Program-made: the position numbers and the translations under genes
DNA from: Candidatus Poseidoniaceae archaeon
GTDB lineage: Archaea > Thermoplasmatota > Poseidoniia > Poseidoniales > Poseidoniaceae
NCBI GenBank assembly: GCA_022425585.1
Contig: JAKMFF010000075.1
Location: 1 to 5,083 of the forward strand
Length of the DNA: 5,083 nucleotides
Direction: 5' to 3'
Notes under the pieces: model-generated
The model's database searches: none
The model's input: the letters and a program-made list of their open reading frames with translations, nothing else
What the model was told of the DNA's origin: nothing
Shown: positions 1 to 5,083 of the stretch, one piece after another
Position numbering within the stretch: the stretch's first letter is position 1
How the letters are laid out: each line of letters opens with the position of its first letter

Positions 1-363
1 GTGTAATATGCCTCGATTACCGAACGTAGGAACTTGAAGATTTCTAAAGTTGGTGGAACCTAGATATTCTACCAATGATCCATGCGGGATGATTATCACA
101 TTCCTCTTTCGAAACCATTCTGCATAATCTAACATTTCTCGGTAGTCTTCTAGCATCAGCCATTCATCAGGATTTGCGCCAGGGAATGCTTGATAGAATT
201 TTCTTCGGTTCTCTCCAACAGCGATCCCTAAGGTCCTGAATCCTTCTTTTCGCGCTCCGTGAAGTATTTGTAACGAGGAGTGAGAAGCAACTACTCCAAT
301 CGTGAGATTGTCTAGGTCGTAATCCGCAAGCCAACTTGCGAGTGTGCCACTGTCTACGCCCAT
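1..363 (-). CDS. purP: 5-formaminoimidazole-4-carboxamide ribotide synthetase (FAICAR synthetase), N-terminal part, cut by the window edge
   Basis: PurP makes FAICAR from AICAR, formate and ATP, the penultimate step of IMP synthesis in archaea that lack the folate-dependent PurH route; it acts in the cytosol. Translating the minus strand from the ATG at 361-363 gives 121 open codons to the window edge. Three blocks recall the N-terminal (AICAR-binding) part of archaeal PurP: TIGVVASHSSLQILHGARKE at residues 21-40 (His28 in the SHSS turn), IIPHGSLVEY at 91-100 (His94), and VPTFGNRGIL at 111-120. The ATP-grasp part lies outside the window. An in-frame stop (minus-strand TGA at 373-375) sits four codons upstream, so this ATG is the first available start. 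No strong Shine-Dalgarno precedes it, so the transcript may be leaderless or short-leadered. The gene is divergent from the tryptophan dioxygenase gene across 148 bp. Recognition rests on motif memory, not a search; I am fairly sure. Confidence 0.87.
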   Translation of the reverse strand, partial: MGVDSGTLASWLADYDLDNLTIGVVASHSSLQILHGARKEGFRTLGIAVGENRRKFYQAFPGANPDEWLMLEDYREMLDYAEWFRKRNVIIIPHGSLVEYLGSTNFRNLQVPTFGNRGILH

Positions 364-401
364 GTCAAGGGGTCAAGTATTACCTCTATGAGTATTATGG
401 A

Positions 402-410
402 TTTATATTA
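402..410 (-). promoter_or_regulatory. Putative TATA box for purP
   Basis: Read on the minus strand this is TAATATAAA, close to an archaeal TATA element. Placing transcription start about 26 bases downstream puts it near 380, giving a leader of roughly 17 nt before the purP ATG. The surrounding intergenic DNA is very AT-rich, so a chance match is quite possible. No B-recognition element is clear. Confidence 0.35.
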
Positions 411-453
411 CTATTTTAGAGAAATTTTGCGTATTTGCAGATTTCCTAATTTC

Positions 454-464
454 ATTATAATTAT
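454..464 (+). promoter_or_regulatory. Putative TATA box for the tryptophan 2,3-dioxygenase gene
   Basis: ATTATAATTAT is the best TATA-like match in the plus-strand direction of this divergent region. A start about 26 bases downstream would be near 485, leaving a leader of about 27 nt before the ATG at 512. There is no recognisable Shine-Dalgarno in that leader. The AT-rich background lowers confidence. Confidence 0.35.
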
Positions 465-511
465 CTGATTTCACGGTCAAAGTTCAAGTCTTTAGTTAAA
501 ATGCGTATAAC

Positions 512-1603
512 ATGAGTGGCCACGAAGACAGCAATAGGATGACTTATGGTAATTACCTCAGGCTTGATGATATATTGTCTCTTCAGGAGGGGCCGTTAGG
601 TTATTCTCCTAAACCATGTAATGATGAGCTCCATTTCATAATAGTCCACCAAGCTTTCGAGTTATGGTTTAAACTGGTTCTATCTGAATTGAAAGAGGTT
701 CATGATTTGATGAATAAAGAACATATAGAAGAAGGGGCAATGCCAAAAATAGTTCATCACTTGAAACGCGTATCATCAGTGTTTAACTTAATGTCGCAAC
801 AATGGAAAGTTATGGAGACCTTAACTCCTCAAGATTTCCTTTCCTTCCGTGACCGATTGGGTACTTCCTCTGGTTTTGAATCATGGCAATTGCGGCAAAT
901 AGAATCAATTCTTGGATTAGAACAGCAACAAAGAGAAGCAGGGATGGATCCTCTAAAACACATGGAGAGGTTGGCTAAAGAGGGTAAAATTTCCACAGAA
1001 GTGTTGGTCGATTTTCAAGCAAGAATTAATTCACCTTCGCTTTGTGATTTACTAGATAACTGGCTATCTAGAACCCCAATAAACGGTTCTTTATCAACAG
1101 AATTAACCGATGAAAAGGTAATTACTGAATATGTAGAAAACCATCTTGAAGCAATGTCTAAGCATAGCGAAACGGTAATTGAACACTTTTTATCAATCGG
1201 ACATGGTGACGAATCGTCAATCAGACCACGAATGGAAAAATCTATTTCAGGTGCTAGAGATTTTTTGATTCAGGACGGCAAGGTTAACCGCTCAAGAGCA
1301 GGGCTATTATTCATTGAATCATACAGAGATTTGCCACTATTGTCTTGGCCAAGGACGTTAATTGATTCATTTGTTGAATTAGAACAGGCGTTGCTGTTGT
1401 TCAGAAATTCTCACGCTAGGATGGTTGAACGAATGATTGGTCGCCGGATGGGCACGGGTGGTTCAAGTGGTGTTGATTATCTAGATGCAACTTTGAAGTA
1501 TCGAATATTTGTTGATTTATGGACGGTTAGAACTATTTTAGTAAGGAGAGATTTACTCCCTGATGTGACACTGCCTTCATATTATGAGTTTAACTCACAA
1601 TGA
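512..1603 (+). CDS. kynA: Tryptophan 2,3-dioxygenase (heme-dependent)
   Basis: This enzyme inserts O2 into L-tryptophan to give N-formylkynurenine, the first step of the kynurenine pathway, and is a cytosolic heme protein. All signature blocks of the family are visible in the 363 residues: MTYGNYLRLDDILSLQ at 10-25; HQAFELWFKLVLSEL at 46-60, where His46 matches the distal active-site His; FRDRLGTSSGFESWQLRQIE at 112-131, where Arg113 corresponds to the Arg that binds the substrate carboxylate; HARMVERMIG at 301-310, where His301 is the expected proximal heme ligand; and GTGGSSG at 314-320 with the substrate-contacting Thr315. The length is close to that of animal enzymes and longer than many bacterial ones. 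The ATG at 512 is used; Met10 (539) is an alternative start that keeps every family block. The gene stands alone on its strand, with no kynB, kynU or other kynurenine gene in view. It ends 6 bp before the convergent rpoK. The residue assignments come from family knowledge; the product call is secure. Confidence 0.95.
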   Translation: MSGHEDSNRMTYGNYLRLDDILSLQEGPLGYSPKPCNDELHFIIVHQAFELWFKLVLSELKEVHDLMNKEHIEEGAMPKIVHHLKRVSSVFNLMSQQWKVMETLTPQDFLSFRDRLGTSSGFESWQLRQIESILGLEQQQREAGMDPLKHMERLAKEGKISTEVLVDFQARINSPSLCDLLDNWLSRTPINGSLSTELTDEKVITEYVENHLEAMSKHSETVIEHFLSIGHGDESSIRPRMEKSISGARDFLIQDGKVNRSRAGLLFIESYRDLPLLSWPRTLIDSFVELEQALLLFRNSHARMVERMIGRRMGTGGSSGVDYLDATLKYRIFVDLWTVRTILVRRDLLPDVTLPSYYEFNSQ

Positions 1604-1609
1604 TAATTA

Positions 1610-1861
1610 TTATTCGTGAGGGTCAATATCAATTGGTATTAATTCATGGTCATATTCGAACAAAGCTATTTTCAAAGGGTCTAGTACGAATCTAACTGAA
1701 GCTTCTTCAAATCCGTAGAGTGATATCAGTTCTTCTTTGAATGCTTCTCGAAGTTCATCCTCGCCAGCATAAAGTGGTGCACCCATCCCAATTTGAAGAG
1801 CTCTTGCTCCAATAATTCTTGCTCTTTCAAATCTAGTATGAAGTCGAATTGGCTTAACCAT
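1610..1861 (-). CDS. rpoK: DNA-directed RNA polymerase subunit K (Rpb6/omega family)
   Basis: RpoK is the archaeal counterpart of eukaryotic Rpb6 and bacterial omega, a small subunit that helps assemble and stabilise the RNA polymerase core. From the ATG at 1859-1861 the protein has 83 residues. The family core is clear: [20 protein letters not shown] at 9-28, then [20 protein letters not shown] at 61-80. Between them lies a linker of about 30 residues rich in Glu and aromatic residues, which makes the protein longer than many archaeal RpoK (about 60 residues). The tail is acidic (IDIDPHE), where I would expect a basic one. An upstream in-frame GTG at 1868-1870 would add three residues (MII), but the ATG is better supported: a GTGAT, which can pair with the archaeal 16S 3' end, lies four bases before it. 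The gene has its own putative promoter and is convergent with the dioxygenase gene. Confidence 0.9.
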   Translation of the reverse strand: MVKPIRLHTRFERARIIGARALQIGMGAPLYAGEDELREAFKEELISLYGFEEASVRFVLDPLKIALFEYDHELIPIDIDPHE

Positions 1862-1868
1862 AATAATC

Positions 1869-1889
1869 ACAACGACACGCAGTCGTGGT
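1869..1889. promoter_or_regulatory. Imperfect inverted repeat in the rpoK leader
   Basis: Plus-strand ACAACGAC (1869-1876) and GTCGTGGT (1882-1889) are complementary over 8 bp with one mismatch, around a 5-nt loop ACGCA. The inner five pairs (ACGAC/GTCGT) are perfect. It begins only 7 nt upstream of the rpoK ATG and one arm touches the putative GTGAT ribosome-binding site. In the RNA it could form a small hairpin at the 5' end of the message; in DNA it could be an operator. A repeat this short can arise by chance. Confidence 0.3.
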
Positions 1890-1911
1890 TAAGCGTGAGA
1901 GCGAGTGTTTT

Positions 1912-1920
1912 TGAATATAA
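1912..1920 (-). promoter_or_regulatory. Putative TATA box for rpoK
   Basis: The minus strand reads TTATATTCA here, a fair archaeal TATA element. A start about 26 bases downstream falls near 1890, giving a leader of about 29 nt that would contain the inverted repeat at 1869-1889 and the GTGAT ribosome-binding site. The box lies 27-35 bp beyond the stop codon of the upstream gene on the same strand, so rpoK can be transcribed independently of it. Confidence 0.4.
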
Positions 1921-1946
1921 CCCTAGCATATCACGGTAAAGAATCT

Positions 1947-2909
1947 CTATTCGCTCTCGTCATTATTCATGTTTTGCAGACCTTTCCACATAATTAATGC
2001 AGGTAGTAGAGCAACAAATAACGCAATAAAGACCATAATTGCTAGTTTTGGCGAATCATCGGATTTTGAGAGGATGCCAGTAGTTTGGTCTTCACTGTTG
2101 AAATCCATGTCTCCTGTGGGGCTTTGTGATAGGGAAGTCAGCACTCTTATCCCATCGGACTCTAATGTGAAGATTAAGCGACCAGTCCAGTTATCTAGCC
2201 AATCGGTAAGATTTAGTTGACTCTGTTCGTGATTTATTTCCATATAGTCAACAGCCAAATGTGATAGATTTCGATTATCAAACTCATGTGAGGTGGATTT
2301 TGTTTTCCAAATTTTCAGTGTGTAATTAGTAGAGGTATTCCAGTTTAGCATTGAGTTAGTGATATTCAATTCATTTATTCCAAAAAATTCAGTTTGATTC
2401 TTTGATAGACTTTGATTCAATTCCGTGGCTTGTTTGGTACCTGTTAGCAACCCTTCACCGTCGATCACCAAAGATGGTATGAAAATTAATCTGAAATCTG
2501 TTTCATAGCGTTGATTTGAAAAATTCAAATAGCTATAGTCAAGTACTGATGGATGATGTTGGATGATGGCATATTTAGTAGTATCAATATTCTCTATGGA
2601 GAGTTCAACATCCAAACATGGTTCACACCAATCAGCACCGTAGTACTCGATTAATTGCAATGGCCTCCATGCATGGCATACCTGCTCTTCTAAGCATTCT
2701 GAATCGATTACCATAACGTCTATTGTTTCTCCCAAAACAGTTGCTTCATTAGAAGTTACTTGTTCTTGTCCTTGAACAGTTACCATGCTGTTTAAGCTAC
2801 CTAGAACTATTATCAAAAGTACTACCGTGGACATAGATTTATCACGACTTATTGGCTTTGTGAGTGCAAGGCATGTGTTCAAAAGGGGCACTCTACTCCA
2901 ATGAATCAT
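1947..2909 (-). CDS. Secreted, membrane-anchored thioredoxin-fold protein (WCEPC), function unknown
   Basis: Numbered from the longest open frame (320 residues), a hydrophobic segment at about 28-45 looks like a signal peptide or anchor. A thioredoxin-like domain follows: strand LQLIEYYGADWCEPC at 84-98 with the redox pair Cys95/Cys98, and IPSLVIDGEG at 144-153 with Pro145 in the expected cis-proline place. A further pair, Cys72 and Cys78, precedes it. A membrane segment spans about 289-308, followed by a short tail of about 12 residues. Nine N-glycosylation sequons (Asn129, 165, 171, 182, 191, 195, 214, 233, 240) mark residues 129-242 as an external domain. The start is uncertain: Met1 (2907-2909) shares its CATG with the ctaA start, whereas Met26 (2832-2834) avoids the overlap but loses the basic residues (Arg22, Lys24) that normally precede a signal peptide. 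Being divergent from ctaA-ctaB suggests a role in extracytoplasmic thiol chemistry, perhaps oxidase or cytochrome assembly; that is inference. The fold call is solid, the role is not. Confidence 0.75.
   Translation of the reverse strand: MIHWSRVPLLNTCLALTKPISRDKSMSTVVLLIIVLGSLNSMVTVQGQEQVTSNEATVLGETIDVMVIDSECLEEQVCHAWRPLQLIEYYGADWCEPCLDVELSIENIDTTKYAIIQHHPSVLDYSYLNFSNQRYETDFRLIFIPSLVIDGEGLLTGTKQATELNQSLSKNQTEFFGINELNITNSMLNWNTSTNYTLKIWKTKSTSHEFDNRNLSHLAVDYMEINHEQSQLNLTDWLDNWTGRLIFTLESDGIRVLTSLSQSPTGDMDFNSEDQTTGILSKSDDSPKLAIMVFIALFVALLPALIMWKGLQNMNNDESE
2836..2860 (+). promoter_or_regulatory. Weak candidate promoter region for ctaA-ctaB
   Basis: Two TATA-like stretches lie ahead of ctaA: GATTTATCA (2836-2844) and CTTATTGG (2848-2855). 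Transcription starts would fall near 2866 or 2878, giving leaders of about 30-40 nt. Neither is a good consensus match and no clear Shine-Dalgarno precedes the ctaA ATG. If the divergent thioredoxin-fold gene starts at 2909 rather than 2834, this promoter would lie inside its coding sequence. Confidence 0.22.
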
Positions 2910-3969
2910 GCAACCCGCTTGGTGGCGACGCCCTTCAACCTTGCCGTTAATGATGTTGGTTTTTGCTATCTTGATAATTTCGTTTGGCGGTGCGATAAGA
3001 ATCCATGATGCTGGAGAGTCTTGTCCTGACTGGCCTAAGTGCTTTGGAACCTACGGCTTTGATATTTCAGAAGAAGAGCAGGAAACTTATTGGGAAGAAA
3101 ATCCTGATGAAATAGATTCTAGAGGTATAGAACATAGATATACTGTCTTTGAAATCTTCCTCGAATGGTTTCATAGATTCTTAGTGGGAGTTATTGCTAT
3201 TCCTGTCTTGCTTAATCTCTATGTCTCAAAAAAGGGTATAGACCGGTATGGGATGAACAATTTTTATTCTTCTGTGTTTATCACTGTGATGTTATTAATA
3301 CAGGCAATTGCTGGAGCAGTGACCGTTTTTTATGACAATGCGGACTGGTCAGTGGCACTACACCTTTCACTTGCTTCAATCTTTACTGCTGCCATATTAT
3401 GGCAATATAAACTAACAAGAGTTGTTGAAGGAGTGGATTGGTCGTTCACTAAAGCCTCGTCTAAGTTCGTGAATATTTACCGAAAAAAGTTTGATTTAAT
3501 TGCCATATCTGTGTTGATTTTGTTGGTTTTAGGAGCTTGGGTATCATCAACTGCAGGTGGCCAATACAATCAGTCATGCTCTGTTGGTTTCCCAGATGCT
3601 TGGCCCCAATGTAACGGTGAAGTTCTCCCGTCTTTGGATAATTCAGGAATTTTAGTTCAAATGATTCATAGAATTGGCGCCCTGTTGGTCGGTGTTATCT
3701 TGTTAATGTCACTACTAAAACTAAACCAACAAAAAGAAGATTACGATAATGCTGAGCCTTACTACAAAGCAATGCTATTTACCACGATATTTTGGTTCAG
3801 CAACTTACTAATTGGAGCATCTTATTTGATAAAGGCAGAAATTGGCGAATTCCCTGAATGGATATCTCTATTACATTTGCTTGGCGGCGTCACAACATTC
3901 CTCGTAGCTGCAAGTGGGCCAATGATGTTTAGGCTTACGCATTACCAGGACGTTGATTGTGATGAGTGA
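2908..3969 (+). CDS. ctaA: Heme A synthase (heme O oxidation)
   Basis: CtaA is an integral membrane enzyme that oxidises the C8 methyl group of heme O to a formyl group, giving heme A for aa3-type oxidases. The 353 residues form about eight membrane helices (roughly 11-31, 83-105, 120-141, 148-168, 195-213, 250-271, 287-308, 320-344) in two similar halves. Family residues are present: the outer-loop Cys pair CPDWPKC (Cys39, Cys45); Glu86 and His89 in EWFHR; His152 in ALHLSLA; a second Cys pair, Cys224 and Cys235; His254 in IHRIG; and His323 in LLHLLGG. These match the four heme-ligand His and catalytic Glu known from Bacillus CtaA. The first outer loop is long and very acidic (about 54-70). 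The ATG at 2908 puts two Arg just before helix 1, as expected. The stop is 4 bp from ctaB, so the pair is an operon. Confidence 0.95.
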   Translation: MQPAWWRRPSTLPLMMLVFAILIISFGGAIRIHDAGESCPDWPKCFGTYGFDISEEEQETYWEENPDEIDSRGIEHRYTVFEIFLEWFHRFLVGVIAIPVLLNLYVSKKGIDRYGMNNFYSSVFITVMLLIQAIAGAVTVFYDNADWSVALHLSLASIFTAAILWQYKLTRVVEGVDWSFTKASSKFVNIYRKKFDLIAISVLILLVLGAWVSSTAGGQYNQSCSVGFPDAWPQCNGEVLPSLDNSGILVQMIHRIGALLVGVILLMSLLKLNQQKEDYDNAEPYYKAMLFTTIFWFSNLLIGASYLIKAEIGEFPEWISLLHLLGGVTTFLVAASGPMMFRLTHYQDVDCDE

Positions 3970-3970
3970 T
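3966..3970 (+). promoter_or_regulatory. GTGAT ribosome-binding site of ctaB
   Basis: GTGAT lies three bases before the ctaB ATG and overlaps the ctaA stop codon. It can pair with the AUCAC part of the archaeal 16S rRNA 3' end. A second GTGAT occurs a few bases upstream (3959-3963). The same GTGAT stands four bases before the rpoK ATG, so it may be the common form of the site in this genome. It supports the chosen ctaB start. Confidence 0.5.
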
Positions 3971-3973
3971 TAG

Positions 3974-4993
3974 ATGGGAGATGACAAAAATTCCCCAAAC
4001 CCTCATCCAGGATGGTTTACAGTTTTCGTTCAATTAATGAAATTAAGAGTTATTGTTCTGTTACAAATCACCGCTATTTGTGCCATATTAGTGCACGATA
4101 TGTTAGCAAGACACGGGCTAATTGATGTAGATAGGACTTGGTTTGACACCCTCTATGCTTGTGTAATTACGGTCGTTGGAGGTACACTCTCTGCAGGAGG
4201 GTCAAATTCGATAAATATGTGGTTTGATTCTGATATCGATCAACACATGCGTAGGACTCAAAAGAGACCTGTACCCCAAGGGCATATTTCACCCAACGGA
4301 GCATTAATTTTCGGACTAATCATCGCAATAACTGGTTCATCAATATTTTTCTTGGTCAGTTGGAAAGCCGCTTTTTGGTCATTCTTTTCTGTTGCTTTCT
4401 ATGTCTTAGTTTACACTATGTGGTTAAAGCGAAAAACACCACAAAATATTGTGATAGGCGGTATTGCAGGCTCCACTCCTCCCTTAATCGGGTGGGCAGT
4501 GGCGGCAGCAGATTATACAAACAACATGAATCCGTTAGACTTAGGGTCGCCCATTCCTTGGATGCTTTTTGCCTTGATTTTCTTATGGACCCCTCCTCAC
4601 TTTTGGGCTTTAGCTCTTTATCGTTCAGGGGAATATGCTAAGGCAGAAGTTCCAATGATGAATGAAGTTAAAGGAGCAAAATATACCATAAAGCAGTCGA
4701 AAATTTATTGTATCTTGTTGCTTATGTTGGGCTCTGTGCCTTGCTTTTGGCCAGAGTCTGGTTTGCCCTTGCTATGGGCTTTTGTTGCAGGTGGTCTAAC
4801 TTTGTGGTATTCTGTGTCAGTTTGGGCAATTGACCCAGATGAGCCGTTTGATGACAATGGTAGAATGCCCAAAGCAGCTAAATCCTTTTTTAGATCCCTA
4901 TACTACCTAGGCTGGATGTTTTTGTTACTAGTCATAATATGTGCAATTCCACCAGATTATCTGGGATATCTTGGTCCTTTGTCACAAAACTAG
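3974..4993 (+). CDS. ctaB: Protoheme IX farnesyltransferase (heme O synthase)
   Basis: CtaB is a membrane UbiA-family prenyltransferase that joins farnesyl diphosphate to the 2-vinyl group of heme B, making heme O, the substrate of CtaA. The 339 residues hold about nine membrane helices. The first aspartate-rich prenyl-diphosphate motif is clear: Asn81, Asp85, Asp87 and Asp89, followed by MRRTQKRPVPQG (92-103), typical of the heme O synthase branch. The cytosolic loop LKRKTPQNIVIGGIAGSTPP (151-170) and the block WTPPHFWALALYRSGEYAKA (205-224) are also hallmarks of this branch rather than of menaquinone or chlorophyll prenyltransferases. The N-terminal tail is short and polar. The start at 3974 follows the ctaA stop by 4 bp, and GTGAT at 3966-3970 lies three bases before the ATG, overlapping the end of ctaA, so translation is probably coupled. 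The gene is full length with no missing motif. Confidence 0.96.
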   Translation: MGDDKNSPNPHPGWFTVFVQLMKLRVIVLLQITAICAILVHDMLARHGLIDVDRTWFDTLYACVITVVGGTLSAGGSNSINMWFDSDIDQHMRRTQKRPVPQGHISPNGALIFGLIIAITGSSIFFLVSWKAAFWSFFSVAFYVLVYTMWLKRKTPQNIVIGGIAGSTPPLIGWAVAAADYTNNMNPLDLGSPIPWMLFALIFLWTPPHFWALALYRSGEYAKAEVPMMNEVKGAKYTIKQSKIYCILLLMLGSVPCFWPESGLPLLWAFVAGGLTLWYSVSVWAIDPDEPFDDNGRMPKAAKSFFRSLYYLGWMFLLLVIICAIPPDYLGYLGPLSQN

Positions 4994-5027
4994 GTCATTT
5001 TAGTCAACCGTCATATTCATGACTAGT
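4989..5027. repeat. Inverted repeat over the ctaB stop codon
   Basis: ACTAGGTCAT (4989-4998) and ATGACTAGT (5019-5027) are complementary over nine pairs with one extra G as a bulge, around a loop of about 20 nt. The left arm contains the TAG stop of ctaB. It could form a hairpin at the 3' end of the ctaA-ctaB message. No strong U-tract follows, so it is not a classic intrinsic terminator, and the match may be fortuitous. Confidence 0.3.
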
Positions 5028-5083
5028 TCTAAATTGGGAAGGACAATTGCGGCAGTCGCATAGCCTGGCCATTGCGCTGGATT
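5000..5083 (-). CDS. Possible C-terminal end of an unidentified convergent gene, cut by the window edge
   Basis: Reading the minus strand in from the right edge gives 27 open codons ending in TAA (5000-5002), with the C-terminal sequence IVLPNLELVMNMTVD. I do not recognise a family. The frame would end 6 bp from the ctaB stop, the same convergent spacing as between the dioxygenase gene and rpoK, which makes a gene end plausible. A second minus-strand frame is also open here and ends in TGA near 5009, with three Cys close together, so the frame choice is uncertain. At under 30 codons, open reading alone is weak evidence. Confidence 0.35.
   Translation of the reverse strand, partial: NPAQWPGYATAAIVLPNLELVMNMTVD

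Noticed and set aside
364..511. Small RNA gene or hidden ORF in the purP-dioxygenase intergenic region
   Set aside because: I see only AT-rich promoter-like DNA and the weak repeats, with no long stem, no tRNA-like pattern and no open frame of note.
1604..1612. TAATTATTA as a bidirectional terminator between the dioxygenase gene and rpoK
   Set aside because: It is a short AT-rich stretch with no stem of useful length and no T-run, so there is nothing to separate it from background.
1969..2220. Plus-strand open frame of 83 codons
   Set aside because: It lies wholly opposite the thioredoxin-fold gene, and its product resembles no family. The minus frame has the membrane anchor and sequons expected of a real protein.
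4360..4641. Plus-strand open frame of 93 codons within ctaB
   Set aside because: It is in another frame inside the strongly conserved part of ctaB; a shadow of that gene.
5019..5063. Short plus-strand ORF starting ATG ACT AGT after ctaB
   Set aside because: Only 14 codons before TAG, with no ribosome-binding site and no recognisable product.

Overview
The window looks like a piece of the core genome of a low-GC, oxygen-respiring archaeon. Two information or biosynthesis genes are archaeal in kind: PurP (the archaeal FAICAR synthetase) and RpoK (the archaeal Rpb6/omega-like RNA polymerase subunit). They sit beside a heme A pathway (ctaA-ctaB) and a tryptophan 2,3-dioxygenase. AT-rich DNA, short archaeal-style promoters and aerobic respiration together fit marine Poseidoniia (Marine Group II/III Euryarchaeota) better than haloarchaea, which are GC-rich. 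This assignment is inference from gene content, not from a marker tree.

Layout, left to right: (1) the N-terminal 121 codons of purP on the minus strand, running off the left edge; (2) a 148-bp AT-rich divergent intergenic region with a TATA-like box for each side; (3) a full-length tryptophan 2,3-dioxygenase gene on the plus strand; (4) rpoK on the minus strand, convergent with the dioxygenase gene and only 6 bp away; (5) upstream of rpoK on the same strand, a secreted, C-terminally anchored thioredoxin-fold protein with a WCEPC motif; (6) ctaA and ctaB on the plus strand, 4 bp apart and clearly an operon, divergent from the thioredoxin-fold gene; (7) a short open frame at the right edge on the minus strand that may be the end of another convergent gene.

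How the genes work together: CtaB farnesylates heme B to heme O, and CtaA oxidises heme O to heme A, the cofactor of aa3-type terminal oxidases. The divergent extracytoplasmic thioredoxin-like protein is well placed to serve oxidase or cytochrome assembly outside the membrane, but only its position suggests that. The dioxygenase uses O2 and heme to open the tryptophan indole ring. PurP performs the penultimate step of IMP synthesis, and RpoK is a core transcription subunit. The last three have no obvious functional link.

There is no mobile element, CRISPR array, tRNA, rRNA or dense repeat. The least understood item is the sequon-rich thioredoxin-fold protein, and the oddest layout is the pair of back-to-back start codons sharing one CATG at 2907-2910. 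Otherwise the region is ordinary housekeeping DNA, and I see no convincing novel multi-gene system.
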